Assembly (NCBI RefSeq): GCF_014196255.1
Contig: NZ_JACIDH010000024.1
Coordinates: 1 to 42,409, forward strand
Direction of reading: 5' to 3'
DNA: 42,409 nt
Source of the DNA: Sphingomonas pseudosanguinis
GTDB lineage: Bacteria; Pseudomonadota; Alphaproteobacteria; Sphingomonadales; Sphingomonadaceae
This document shows positions 16,452-24,592 of this stretch, piece after piece; the stretch's first letter is position 1; each line of letters opens with the position of its first letter. Under the pieces are notes generated by a model. That model saw nothing but the letters and a program-made list of their open reading frames with translations, was not told where the DNA came from and ran no database searches. Made by a program: the position numbers and the translations under genes.

Positions 16452-17530
16452 GCTACGTCCGCACCGCCCCCGAAGCCATCCTGCCGGCGCCGGTCGTCGC
16501 GCGGCCATCGCTGGCCGCATCGCTGTTCGGCGATGCCGCGAGTTCTCTCGCGACCGTGTTCATCACCCTCGTCGCGCTGGCCGCCCTGCCCCATCTGTTC
16601 GCCTGGGCGGTCACGAACGGCGTGTGGGTCGGCGATGGCGAAGCCTGTCGCGATGCCGGCGCCTGCTGGGCATTCCTGCGCGCCAAGACCCCGTTCATCC
16701 TGTTCGGCATCTATCCCGAGGATGAGCGGTGGCGCCCGATGGTGGCGGTCGGGATCTTCGTCGTTCTGACCATCTGGTCCTTGCCGCGCAAACACTGGAC
16801 GCGCGCCACCCTTTTCGGCTGGATCGCCGGTATCGTCGCGGCGCTGCTGCTGATGGGCGGCAAAACGATCGGACTGACCGAGGTGCCGACATCCGCCTGG
16901 GGCGGGCTGCCGATCACCATCCTGCTCACCGTGCTGTCGCTGGCGCTGGGCTTTCCGGCGGCGGTGCTGCTGGCGCTCGGTCGCCGGTCGCCCCATCCCG
17001 CACTGCGCTGGCTGTCGACCGGCTTCATCGAGCTGGTTCGCGGGCTGCCGCTTCTGTCGATGCTGTTCGTCGCCTCGATCATGGTGCCGCTACTGCTGCC
17101 CGACGGCGTGACCATCGACAATCTGTTCCGCGCGCTAGTCGCCCTCACCTTCTCCGCAGCCGCTTATCTTGCCGAGGTAGTGCGCGGCGGCCTGCAGGGT
17201 GTGCCGCGCGGACAGGAGGAGGCGGCGCGCGCGCTGGGGCTGAGCTGGGCGCAGGCGATGCGGCTGGTCGTGCTGCCCCAGGCGATTCGCAACGTCATCC
17301 CGCCGCTCACCAATACCGTGGTGGTGATCGTCAAGAACACCAGCCTCGTCCTCGTCGTCGGTCTGTTCGACCTGCTCAGTGCCGGCCGGGTCGCGCTCAG
17401 CGATCCCGACTGGCCCGCCCCCTATGCCGAGACCTATCTGATGATCGCACTTATTTACTTCACGATCTGCTACGCCTTCGCGCGCTATGCGCTGCATCTG
17501 GAGCGCACGCTCGGCCAGGTACGGCGATGA
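16448..17530 (+). CDS. aapM: Amino-acid ABC transporter permease (AapM-like)
   Basis: A 360-residue inner-membrane permease, the second half of the heterodimeric channel. It has the conserved membrane core GLPITILLTVLSLALGFPAA and an EAA loop VPRGQEEAARALGLSWAQAM followed by RLVVLPQAIRNVIPPLTN (about residues 255-290). The N-terminal extension with YPEDERWRPMVAVG is characteristic of the AapM/BztC branch. Start and stop both overlap neighbours by 4 nt (ATGA), so production is tightly coupled. No inactivating change is seen. Confidence 0.93.
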   Translation: MSYVRTAPEAILPAPVVARPSLAASLFGDAASSLATVFITLVALAALPHLFAWAVTNGVWVGDGEACRDAGACWAFLRAKTPFILFGIYPEDERWRPMVAVGIFVVLTIWSLPRKHWTRATLFGWIAGIVAALLLMGGKTIGLTEVPTSAWGGLPITILLTVLSLALGFPAAVLLALGRRSPHPALRWLSTGFIELVRGLPLLSMLFVASIMVPLLLPDGVTIDNLFRALVALTFSAAAYLAEVVRGGLQGVPRGQEEAARALGLSWAQAMRLVVLPQAIRNVIPPLTNTVVVIVKNTSLVLVVGLFDLLSAGRVALSDPDWPAPYAETYLMIALIYFTICYAFARYALHLERTLGQVRR

Positions 17531-18258
17531 GCGCCATCACGCTGTCGGGCGTCCACAAATGGTATGGCGACTATCACGCACTGCGCAACGTCGACCTCGA
17601 CATCGCGCCGGGCGAGCGCATCGTCATCTGCGGTCCCTCGGGATCGGGCAAATCGACCCTAATCCGGTGCATCAACGGCCTCGAAAGCCATGACCAGGGT
17701 CGTATCGCCATCGGCGACGAGGAAGTGCGCGAGGACGCCCGCGCGCTCCAGCGGGTGCGCATTCGGGTCGGCATGGTGTTTCAGAGCTTCAACCTGTTCC
17801 CGCACCTCACGATCGTGGAAAACTGCATGCTGGCACCGGTCCGCGTCGGCGAGGCGTCGCCGGCGGAGGCGCGCGAACGTGCCCACGCCCTGCTCGACCG
17901 CGTGCGGATCGGCGATCAGAAGGATAAATATCCCGGCCAGCTTTCCGGCGGCCAGCAACAGCGCGCCGCCATCGCCCGCGCGCTGTGCATGCGGCCCGAG
18001 ATCATGCTGTTCGACGAACCGACCTCGGCGCTCGACGCCGAAATGGTCAAGGAAGTGCTCGACATCATGACCGCGCTCGCGTCCGACGGCATGACCATGT
18101 TGTGCGTGACGCACGAAATGGGCTTCGCGCGCGAGGTCGCCGACCGCGTCGTCTTCATGGATGCCGGACAGATCGTCGAGATCGGTGAGCCCACCGCCTT
18201 CTTCTCGGCGCCAAAGCACGATCGCGCCCGCGCCTTTCTCGGCCAGCTCATCCATTGA
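17527..18258 (+). CDS. aapP: Amino-acid ABC transporter ATP-binding protein (AapP-like)
   Basis: A 243-residue ABC ATPase of the polar-amino-acid family. Walker A GPSGSGKST (about residues 38-46), Q-loop MVFQSFNLFPHLT, signature LSGGQQQR (about 140), Walker B MLFDEPTSALD and the switch His in VTHEMGFAREVADRV are all intact. ATG 17527 overlaps the permease stop (ATGA); a much longer upstream frame is an artefact. It energises uptake from the cytoplasmic face. It is followed after 11 nt by the RidA gene. Confidence 0.95.
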   Translation: MSAITLSGVHKWYGDYHALRNVDLDIAPGERIVICGPSGSGKSTLIRCINGLESHDQGRIAIGDEEVREDARALQRVRIRVGMVFQSFNLFPHLTIVENCMLAPVRVGEASPAEARERAHALLDRVRIGDQKDKYPGQLSGGQQQRAAIARALCMRPEIMLFDEPTSALDAEMVKEVLDIMTALASDGMTMLCVTHEMGFAREVADRVVFMDAGQIVEIGEPTAFFSAPKHDRARAFLGQLIH

Positions 18259-18269
18259 CGGAGGAATCC

Positions 18270-18737
18270 ATGTCCCGCATCGCCGCTCGCCTGACCGAAC
18301 TCGGTATCGCCCTGCCCGAAGCGGCTGCCCCCGTCGCCAATTACGTGCCCTTCGCCGCCTCCGGCACGATCGTCCATATCTCCGGCCAGCTTTCGCGTGG
18401 AAGCGAAGATATTCGGGGCACGGTCGGTCAGGACGTCGATCTGGAGACCGCCGTCCGGGCCGCGCGGTTGTGCGCGATCAATCTCATCTCGCAGTTCCGG
18501 GCGGCGTGCGACGGCGACCTGGAACGCGTGTCGCGAGTGCTCCGCCTTGGCGGCTTCGTGCAGGCGGGACCTGGTTTTGACGCGATCCCCGATGTTATCA
18601 ACGGTGCATCGGACCTGATGGTGGACGTCTTCGGGGACCGCGGTCGTCATGCGCGCTCGGCGGTCGGCGTTTACCGCATTCCGCTCGGGTATGCCGTTGA
18701 GGTCGATGCCGTTATAGAGGTGGCATCAGGGGCTTGA
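18270..18737 (+). CDS. RidA/YjgF-family enamine/imine deaminase
   Basis: A 155-residue Rid-superfamily protein with the conserved ending GRHARSAVGVYRIPLGYAVE followed by VDAVIEV; Arg129 corresponds to the catalytic Arg of RidA. The N-terminal AASGTIVHISGQL matches the family's start. ATG 18270 follows GGAGG at 18260-18264; a TTG at 18255 is less likely. RidA proteins hydrolyse reactive enamines/imines such as 2-aminoacrylate, made by PLP beta-eliminating enzymes. Its place as last gene in an operon headed by a MetC-like lyase fits that role exactly. It is somewhat longer than classical RidA (about 128), as in the Rid2/YjgH-like groups. Confidence 0.9.
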   Translation: MSRIAARLTELGIALPEAAAPVANYVPFAASGTIVHISGQLSRGSEDIRGTVGQDVDLETAVRAARLCAINLISQFRAACDGDLERVSRVLRLGGFVQAGPGFDAIPDVINGASDLMVDVFGDRGRHARSAVGVYRIPLGYAVEVDAVIEVASGA

Positions 18738-18752
18738 ATGCTGCCGTAGTTA

Positions 18753-18784
18753 CTCGGGGATCTCACTCCCCGAGCTCCGCTTTT
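18753..18784 (+). terminator. Rho-independent terminator of the lyase-Aap-RidA operon
   Basis: A perfect 8-bp stem CTCGGGGA (18753-18760) / TCCCCGAG (18767-18774) with a 6-nt loop, followed by a short T-run at 18781-18784, lies 15 nt after the RidA stop. Confidence 0.75.
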
Positions 18785-18792
18785 AAAAGCTC

Positions 18793-18812
18793 AAGCCGCC
18801 GGGCGGCGGTTT
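18793..18812 (-). terminator. Hairpin, probable terminator of the minus-strand metal operon
   Basis: AAGCCGCC (18793-18800) pairs with GGCGGTTT (18805-18812) around a 4-nt loop. On the minus strand it lies about 20 nt after the EexN-like stop and is followed by a weak T-tract (TTGAGCTTTT). With the neighbouring hairpin it separates two convergent operons. Confidence 0.5.
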
Positions 18813-18832
18813 CCGGCGCAAGTCCAGTCTGC

Positions 18833-19078
18833 TTACGGGTTCAGTCCTGGGGGCGTCGCTGCCCGCGCCGCCTTGTCCTTGATCTGGGCGACGGCTTGAG
18901 CCGCCGCCGCACAGTCGTTGCCAGTTTCCTGCCCCCGCTCGCATCGTGTGACGACAAGTTTCGCCTCGTCTGCGTGGGTGACGAAGTAGCCAGCATCGCG
19001 TGGCCCCCCTACCCCGCAGCTGGACAATGCCGCGATCGTCACAAAGGCAAGCACGGTGCGCGCGGTTCCTATGGCCAT
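18833..19078 (-). CDS. EexN-family lipoprotein
   Basis: An 81-residue lipoprotein. ATG 19078 is chosen because GGGAGAG lies about 7 nt upstream; ATG 19102 overlaps the previous stop and is the alternative. The signal ends in AALSSC. The mature part reads GYFVTHADEAKLVVTRCERG then ETGNDCAAAAQAV, matching the EexN pattern (W/YF-x-x-H-x-x-E-x-x-x-x-x-x-C ... C-x-x-A). EexN proteins are named after plasmid entry exclusion in conjugation, although many family members sit outside transfer regions. Here it ends a metal operon, so its role is open. The two mature cysteines are conserved. Confidence 0.75.
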   Translation of the reverse strand: MAIGTARTVLAFVTIAALSSCGVGGPRDAGYFVTHADEAKLVVTRCERGQETGNDCAAAAQAVAQIKDKAARAATPPGLNP

Positions 19079-19101
19079 CTGTCGTCTCTCCCGATTGAGC
19101 A

Positions 19102-19482
19102 TCAGCGCTGCCGTTGCCGTTCGCGCCGAGCCAGCCAGGCCCGCATCTGCCCGATCTCCCGGCGCTGCATTGCAATCACCTCTGCGGCGAGCCGGCGCAC
19201 TTCCGGATCGCGACCATATTTTAACTCAACTTCCGCCATCGCGATTGCCCCTTCATGGTGGGGGATCATGGCGCGCATGAAGTCCGCATCCGCGTCGCCG
19301 CTGAACCGCACGTCCATGCTGCCGTGCATCTTTGCATTGGCTGCGCGATACGCCTTCGTCGCTGCGATTTCGTTGGCGGCTGCCGCCGGTGTGTGCCGGG
19401 CATGTTGTGCCGCCAGAGGGGCGGCCGCGATCAGGACGGCGCCGGCTCCCACCAGCATGGCAGCTTGTATTCGGGTATCCAT
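19102..19482 (-). CDS. DUF305 periplasmic protein
   Basis: A 126-residue secreted protein with a signal peptide (MLVGAGAVLIAAAPLAAQHA) and the DUF305 core: MDVRFSGDADADFMRAMIPH, HEGAIAMAEVELKYGRD and AEVIAMQRREIGQMRAWL. The MIPHHEGAIAMA motif supplies His/Met ligands, and family members such as CopM bind copper. ATG 19482 follows AGAGGAGA; the longer frame from 19692 is rejected because the extra part has no family resemblance and lacks a ribosome site. It is near the 3' end of the metal operon, and its stop abuts the EexN-like gene. A role in periplasmic metal buffering is inferred. Confidence 0.85.
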   Translation of the reverse strand: MDTRIQAAMLVGAGAVLIAAAPLAAQHARHTPAAAANEIAATKAYRAANAKMHGSMDVRFSGDADADFMRAMIPHHEGAIAMAEVELKYGRDPEVRRLAAEVIAMQRREIGQMRAWLARRERQRQR

Positions 19483-19579
19483 CAAATCTAGTCTCCTCTT
19501 ATCCTGCCTACCGCTTCGGGCGGGCGGTAATCGCGCCACAAACACTGGTCTTGGCAGCGGGACATACGTCGGGTTCCAG

Positions 19580-19813
19580 TTACCATTTTGTCGTTCGCAC
19601 TGGCGCTGCAGACCAACGCCACTTCCCGCCGTTATGGCGCCACGCTCGAAAGCCGGTTCGATGCAAAGCCCCGATCCATTTGACGAGAACAAGTGCGCTA
19701 GCAGGCGAGATCAAGCCATAAGCGCGCACGAAGCGGGTCACTCGCACCAGCAGCGAAGCTGCCACAAGCCAGACTCCGGCGGGCAAGGCAGGCCACAGGG
19801 GATGAGGGTTCAT
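19580..19813 (-). CDS. Possible small membrane protein coupled to DedA
   Basis: A 77-codon ORF whose ATG at 19813 overlaps the DedA stop (TGATG). It could form one membrane helix (LPAGVWLVAASLLVRV, about residues 10-25), followed by a second weak one and a basic Trp-rich tail. No family recognised. The coupling supports it, but the C-terminal composition looks like random coding, so it may be spurious or a decayed fragment. Confidence 0.35.
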   Translation of the reverse strand: MNPHPLWPALPAGVWLVAASLLVRVTRFVRAYGLISPASALVLVKWIGALHRTGFRAWRHNGGKWRWSAAPVRTTKW

Positions 19814-20409
19814 CAATGGCGGCCGAAAGTTACGACCCGCCAGATGTACCAGAGGACCGCCGCGCCGATTACCACATTGCTGGCCGGCCCGATGATGTTG
19901 CCCACCTGGCTATAGCGCTCGCCCAGTTCGTAGCCTGCCAGCGCCAGCACCGTCGTCCAGATCGCAGAACCGGCCAGTGTCGCGACCAGAAACGGCACCA
20001 GTGGCACTCCGCTGACCCCCGCGGGCACCGAAATTAGCGTCCGTACACCCGGCACCATGCGGCCGACCAGCACGGCCCAACGTCCGTGACGATCGAACCA
20101 GCGGTCGACATTATCGATTTCACGGGGCGTCAGCGTCAGCCACCGACCGTGCCGCGATGCGAACCGCTTCAACCGATCGACGCCAATCGACCGGCCAACA
20201 TAGTACCAGAGCAGCGCGCCAGCAGCCGAACCGAGCGTACCCGCGACGATCACGATCCAGAGGGCACTTCGACCTTGCGCGGCCGTATAGCCCGCGAGCG
20301 GGAGGATCACTTCCGATGGGATGGGCGGGAAGACGTTCTCGGCGAGCATCAGCAGAAAGATGCCAAAGCCGCCGAGTGCCGAGAGGATCGATGATATGAC
20401 GCTGAGCAC
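19813..20409 (-). CDS. DedA-family (SNARE-associated/VTT) membrane protein
   Basis: A 198-residue protein of the DedA family with about five membrane segments. The family motifs are visible: ENVFPPIPSEVILPLAGY (about residues 24-41), GSAAGALLWYYVGRSIG (about 60-76), FDRHGRWAVLVGRMVPGVRT (about 104-123) and the glycine/proline-rich SVPAGVSGVPLVPFL. DedA proteins are proton-dependent lipid flippases (undecaprenyl phosphate or phospholipids) needed for envelope and pH homeostasis. Start is GTG 20409, with AGGA a few nt before. It lies 15 nt after the HAD gene in the metal operon. Confidence 0.92.
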   Translation of the reverse strand: MLSVISSILSALGGFGIFLLMLAENVFPPIPSEVILPLAGYTAAQGRSALWIVIVAGTLGSAAGALLWYYVGRSIGVDRLKRFASRHGRWLTLTPREIDNVDRWFDRHGRWAVLVGRMVPGVRTLISVPAGVSGVPLVPFLVATLAGSAIWTTVLALAGYELGERYSQVGNIIGPASNVVIGAAVLWYIWRVVTFGRH

Positions 20410-20424
20410 GGGTATATCCTGGCT

Positions 20425-21177
20425 CTAAGGGCGCTTGAGGCAGGCGATGATCGCTGCCATCACGGCTTGGGTTTCGGCCACATCGCGGACTTTGACCGTG
20501 TCCACACCCGCCTCGACGGCAGGATAGTCGTTCCCGCCGGGGTAGATCGCATCGCCGATGAAGAGCATTCCGGCCAACGGAACGCCGGCTTCCTTGCTCA
20601 GCCGGTTAAGGCCATAGCCTTTGTCGACCCCGGCCCGCGTTACGTCGATCGACGTCGTGCCACCGAGGTTGATCGACAGGTTCGGCAGCGCACCGCGCAG
20701 CGTCTTTTGCAGTGCCGTTCGTTTGGCCCGGTTTGGGTCCCACGCCTCCTTTTCCTTGAGCGGAGCAGCCTGCCCCAGACCGGAGAAAGTGATCTGGCTT
20801 CCCCGATCCTCGATCCGCTCGCCCCAGATGCGCTCGTCGGCGAGGCCCGCGTCGGCAAGCGCGCGGTCGAAGGCAGTGCGTATGTTTGCCTTCTCCGCAT
20901 CGTCGAACAGCTCGGCATAGATGGTCCGCCACGCATCGTTGACGAAGCGGTAGAGTTTGGTCCCGGTGGTGGGCATCAGCCATAGTCGTTCGCGCGCGGC
21001 ACCCTTCGGGAGCCGCGATGCAACCTGCTTGTCAAATTGGGGCCAGTCACCGCCCGAGATCACCGCCACGTCAACGACGTCGAGCAGGCGGGCCAGGGAC
21101 TCCGCCATTTCGTTCGATAGCGGACGCTTGCTTTCCACAAGCGTCCCGTCGAGATCGAATGCGATTAGCCATTTCAT
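20425..21177 (-). CDS. HAD-superfamily (HAD-IIB) phosphatase
   Basis: A 250-residue HAD hydrolase. Motif I is FDLDGTLVES (nucleophile Asp8, acid Asp10), motif II is VAVISGGDW, and motif IV is LFIGDAIYPGGNDY near residue 205. The cap type and PMM-like wording (GTKLYRFVNDAW, and SINLGGTTSIDVTRAGVDKG) place it with HAD-IIB sugar-phosphate phosphatases and eukaryotic-type phosphomannomutase relatives. The substrate cannot be deduced. ATG 21177 overlaps the oxidoreductase stop by 4 nt. A role in metal resistance is not obvious from the family. Confidence 0.88.
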   Translation of the reverse strand: MKWLIAFDLDGTLVESKRPLSNEMAESLARLLDVVDVAVISGGDWPQFDKQVASRLPKGAARERLWLMPTTGTKLYRFVNDAWRTIYAELFDDAEKANIRTAFDRALADAGLADERIWGERIEDRGSQITFSGLGQAAPLKEKEAWDPNRAKRTALQKTLRGALPNLSINLGGTTSIDVTRAGVDKGYGLNRLSKEAGVPLAGMLFIGDAIYPGGNDYPAVEAGVDTVKVRDVAETQAVMAAIIACLKRP

Positions 21178-22094
21178 GAGCCGGTTCCTTCCCCGTCGCG
21201 GTTGCGGAGATCATTGTGCAGCGTGGTCGCGGCGACCGCGGCATGGCCCATGGCGACGCTGATCTGGTCGAGTGACATGACGATGTCGCCGGCGGCATAG
21301 ACGCCCTGGACGCTGGTTCGCTGCTTGGCGTCGACGACGATGCAGTGGTCGTCGCTCAGCTCTGTACCGAGCTGTCGTGCGAGCGCGTTGTTACTGTCCG
21401 AACCCAGCGCCGGATACACGGTGTCGAAGCGATGTGTATCGCCGCTGGTCAGGGTGATGACGGTGCGATCCTCGAATGCGATGGAGGCCATCGGCGTGTC
21501 GATAACACGAATGCCTGCCTGCCAGAGGTTGGCCCGATCAGCCGAGGTCAGCGTCACGGCGGTATGGGCGATCAGCGTGACATCGTCGGAGAAGGTGCGC
21601 AGGAACAGCGCCTCGGCGACGCCGTGGCTGTCGGCACCGATCACGCCGATTGTCTGCCCCCGTGCCTCATATCCATCGCAGATCGGGCAATAGCGCAGCA
21701 GCCCGCGGTCGAGCGCATCGCGGTGCGCGTCTCCCTCAATCGCGGGACGACGATTCTCGACACCGGTCGCCAGCAGTACCGCGCGGGCTCGAAGGTCGAT
21801 CCCCTGCCCTGGCTCCTCGAGCCTGTCTTTTTCACCGGCAATGGTCTCGACCCGGCCTGCGATGAGCGAGGCGCCGTAGCGCTCTGCCTGCTTCCGCACC
21901 CGTTCCAGCAGCACGCTGCCAGCGATCCCTTCAGGGAAGCCGGCATGGTTGTGCGAGACCGGTATGCACTTGGCACGGCCGTGCCCGTCGTCGATCACGA
22001 CGACGTGGCGCAGGAAGCGGGCAAGATAGATCGCCGCCGTGAGGCCCGCCGGTTCGCCACCGACGATCAAGGCGTCGAGGCGTTCTGTCGTCAT
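21174..22094 (-). CDS. NAD(P)/FAD-dependent oxidoreductase, thioredoxin-reductase-like
   Basis: A 306-residue flavoprotein of the thioredoxin-reductase class. The FAD dinucleotide motif is LIVGGEPAGLTAAIYLAR (about residues 9-26), the redox-active pair CPICD lies at about residues 135-139, the NAD(P) region is IGVIGADSHGVAEAL, and the second FAD motif is VQGVYAAGDIV near residue 270. The middle Gly of the first GxGxxG is Glu here (GGEPAG), an unusual change that could weaken FAD binding. The SHNHAGFPEGI loop is typical of the plasmid-borne branch. It overlaps both neighbours by 4 nt. Probably a cytoplasmic disulphide reductase linked to metal stress (inference). Confidence 0.88.
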   Translation of the reverse strand: MTTERLDALIVGGEPAGLTAAIYLARFLRHVVVIDDGHGRAKCIPVSHNHAGFPEGIAGSVLLERVRKQAERYGASLIAGRVETIAGEKDRLEEPGQGIDLRARAVLLATGVENRRPAIEGDAHRDALDRGLLRYCPICDGYEARGQTIGVIGADSHGVAEALFLRTFSDDVTLIAHTAVTLTSADRANLWQAGIRVIDTPMASIAFEDRTVITLTSGDTHRFDTVYPALGSDSNNALARQLGTELSDDHCIVVDAKQRTSVQGVYAAGDIVMSLDQISVAMGHAAVAATTLHNDLRNRDGEGTGS

Positions 22095-24592
22095 GCTGCC
22101 AGCTTTGCCGGATCACGGTAGGCCAACAGCCGCAGCGCATTGACGACGACCAGCAAGGTCGATCCCTCGTGAACGGCCACCGCCGGTCCGATGCCCAGGC
22201 CGAGGATGGTTGCCGGCACGAGGAAGGCGACGACGCCCAAGCTCACGAAGACGTTCTGCCGGATGATGCCGCGGGTATGACGGCTTAGGCCGACTGCGAA
22301 CGGCAGATGCGCCAGGTCATCGGCCATCAGGGCGACATCGGCTGTCTCCAGCGCGACGTCGGAGCCTGCCGCGCCCATGGCGATGCCGACCGTGGCGCTC
22401 GCCATCGCCGGCGCGTCGTTGACGCCGTCGCCCACCATCGCGACCTTGTCCTCGCCGGCGAGCCTCTTGATCGCCGCGACCTTGTCCTCGGGCATCAGAT
22501 CACCCCAGGCTTCGTCGATGCCGACATCGTTGGCGATCGCCTCAGCCACCTTCTGGTGGTCGCCGGAGATCATGATCATCCGCGACACGCCCATGTCGTG
22601 GAGGCGGCGAAGCGCCGTCCTGGCGGCCTCGCGCGGCGTGTCCATCAGGCCGATCGCGCCGAGGTCTCGGTCGCCCATGCGCACGACCATCGTGGTGCGG
22701 CCGCTCTCGCGCAGGCGGGCAATCGCATCGGTCGCCCCCTGCCCGAGCGCAGGGACGCCATCGGTGCCGAACATCTCGGCCTTGCCGATCCACACTGTCT
22801 GCCCGTCCACCTTGGCCGTGACACCGCGCCCGGTCAGGCTCTTCATGTCGCCGGCATCAGGCAGCGCACGGTCCTTCAGCCGCTCACGCCCATCCTTGAC
22901 GATCGCTTGCGCGAGCGGGTGATCGCTGAGCGCTTCCACGGCTACCGCAAGCGCCAGCAGCTCGCCCTCGTCGGTGCCGTCGACGGGCACGACGTCGGTG
23001 ATACGCGGCCGACCTTCGGTCAGCGTCCCCGTCTTGTCGAAGGCGATCGCCTTCAGCGAGCCGAGGTTTTCGAGCGGTGCCCCGCCTTTCACCAGCACGC
23101 CGCCCCGCGCCGCGCGGGCGACGCCCGATAGCACCGCGCTCGGCGTCGCAATCGCAAGCGCGCACGGGCTCGCCGCGACCAGCACCGCCATGGCGCGGTA
23201 GAAGCTGTCGCGGAACGGCTCGTCGACGACCACCCATGCGAACAGCAGGACGAAGGCGAGCGCCAGGACCGCAGGCACGAAGACGCGCTCGAAACGGTCG
23301 GTAAAGCGCTGCGTGGGCGACTTCTGCGTCTCGGCTTCGCTCACCATCTTGACGACCTTGGCAAGCGCGGTCTCGTTTGAGCGGCGCGTTACCTCGATCT
23401 CGATCGCACCGCCGCCGTTGATAGTGCCGGCGAAGACGCGGCTTTCCGCTTCAACCGCATCGGGCTTGGCGCGCGCAGCTCCTGCGTCGGACACCGGCAC
23501 CTTGTCGACCGGAATACTCTCACCGGTGACCGGCGCCTGGTTGACCGCGCTGTTGCCCTTGATGACGAAACCGTCGGCGGGCAGCCGCTCGTTGGGGCGG
23601 ACAATTGCAATATCGCCGACCACCAGTTGTTCGACCGGGATCTCACTCGTCTGTCCGTCTCTCCGCACGGTCGCGGTCTCGGGCGCGAGCTTCGCCAGCG
23701 CCTCGATCGCCTTCTTGGCGCGGCCCATCGCGTAATGCTCGAGCGCATGGCCGAGGCTGAACAGGAACAGTAGCAGCGCGCCTTCCGCCCACGCGCCCAG
23801 CGCCGCGGCACCTGCGGCCGCGACCAGCATCAACGTGTCGATCTCGAACTTTTTGAGGCGCAGGTTGTCGATCGCTTCGCGCAGCGTGAAGAAGCCGCCG
23901 AAGAAATAGGCGGCGATGTAGCAGGCCGTCGGCAGCCATCCCGGTCCTCCTGCGACCAGCTTCTCGATGGCATAGCCGATGCCGAGCAGCGCGCCGCAGG
24001 CGAGCGCAAAGATCAGCTCCGTGTTCGGACCCAGGAAGTCCGCATGGGAATGGTCGTGGCCATCGCCGGGGCCATGCTTGTCCTCGCCTTGCCCATTTCC
24101 ACCCGGCTCATGATCGTGTCCGGCATGGTCGTCGGCCGCGACCCGCTTGCCCAAGCCGACCTTAAGCCTGCGCAGTGCCGCGCGAATCTCGTCCTCACTA
24201 ATCTGTTCGCGACTATATTCGACCTGGACCGTGCCGCCAGGGCTCGCGCTCGCGTGCACGACGCCAGGGATAGCGCCGAGCGTCTCCCCGACCGTGCGTG
24301 CGCGACGCTCATGGTTGATGCCGGACACTTGCCAGGTGGCATGGCCGTAGCGCTGTGTGATCTCGGCGCCGGCTGCCCGCACCATCTCGCGCAGGCGCGG
24401 AAGCGGTAGCCTGCCCGCATCGAAATGGATGCATAACCCCGCAGGCGCATCGCCATCGACGTTGATGACGTGCACCCGGTCGACGCCGTCTTTGGCCGAC
24501 AGCGTCGAGACCAGCCGGTCGAGGCACGCATCAGCCGCGTCGGGGAGGTCGGGTAACAGGACCGGAATATCGAGTTCAAGCTTGTCGTTCAT
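22091..24592 (-). CDS. P1B-type (P1B-4-like, Co/Zn/Cd) heavy-metal exporting ATPase
   Basis: An 833-residue metal ATPase. The first 150 residues carry degenerate HMA-like ferredoxin folds without CxxC, followed by a His-rich linker (AADDHAGHDHEPGG and GDGHDHSHAD, about 155-187). Catalytic motifs: TGES in the actuator, phosphorylation site DKTGT at Asp519, and GDGVNDAPAMA in the P-domain. The membrane metal motif is SPC (475-477) rather than CPC, and the last helices carry HEGST (His808). SPC plus HEG(G/S)T defines the P1B-4 group (CoaT/CzcP), exporting Co, Zn or Cd from cytoplasm to periplasm. Start ATG 24592 overlaps the CDF stop and its AGGAGG lies inside that gene. Confidence 0.94.
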   Translation of the reverse strand: MNDKLELDIPVLLPDLPDAADACLDRLVSTLSAKDGVDRVHVINVDGDAPAGLCIHFDAGRLPLPRLREMVRAAGAEITQRYGHATWQVSGINHERRARTVGETLGAIPGVVHASASPGGTVQVEYSREQISEDEIRAALRRLKVGLGKRVAADDHAGHDHEPGGNGQGEDKHGPGDGHDHSHADFLGPNTELIFALACGALLGIGYAIEKLVAGGPGWLPTACYIAAYFFGGFFTLREAIDNLRLKKFEIDTLMLVAAAGAAALGAWAEGALLLFLFSLGHALEHYAMGRAKKAIEALAKLAPETATVRRDGQTSEIPVEQLVVGDIAIVRPNERLPADGFVIKGNSAVNQAPVTGESIPVDKVPVSDAGAARAKPDAVEAESRVFAGTINGGGAIEIEVTRRSNETALAKVVKMVSEAETQKSPTQRFTDRFERVFVPAVLALAFVLLFAWVVVDEPFRDSFYRAMAVLVAASPCALAIATPSAVLSGVARAARGGVLVKGGAPLENLGSLKAIAFDKTGTLTEGRPRITDVVPVDGTDEGELLALAVAVEALSDHPLAQAIVKDGRERLKDRALPDAGDMKSLTGRGVTAKVDGQTVWIGKAEMFGTDGVPALGQGATDAIARLRESGRTTMVVRMGDRDLGAIGLMDTPREAARTALRRLHDMGVSRMIMISGDHQKVAEAIANDVGIDEAWGDLMPEDKVAAIKRLAGEDKVAMVGDGVNDAPAMASATVGIAMGAAGSDVALETADVALMADDLAHLPFAVGLSRHTRGIIRQNVFVSLGVVAFLVPATILGLGIGPAVAVHEGSTLLVVVNALRLLAYRDPAKLAA

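Noticed and set aside
16729..17526. Long upstream extension of the aapP reading frame
   Set aside because: The extension runs through aapM in another frame. The ATG at 17527 gives the normal N-terminus of an ABC ATPase.
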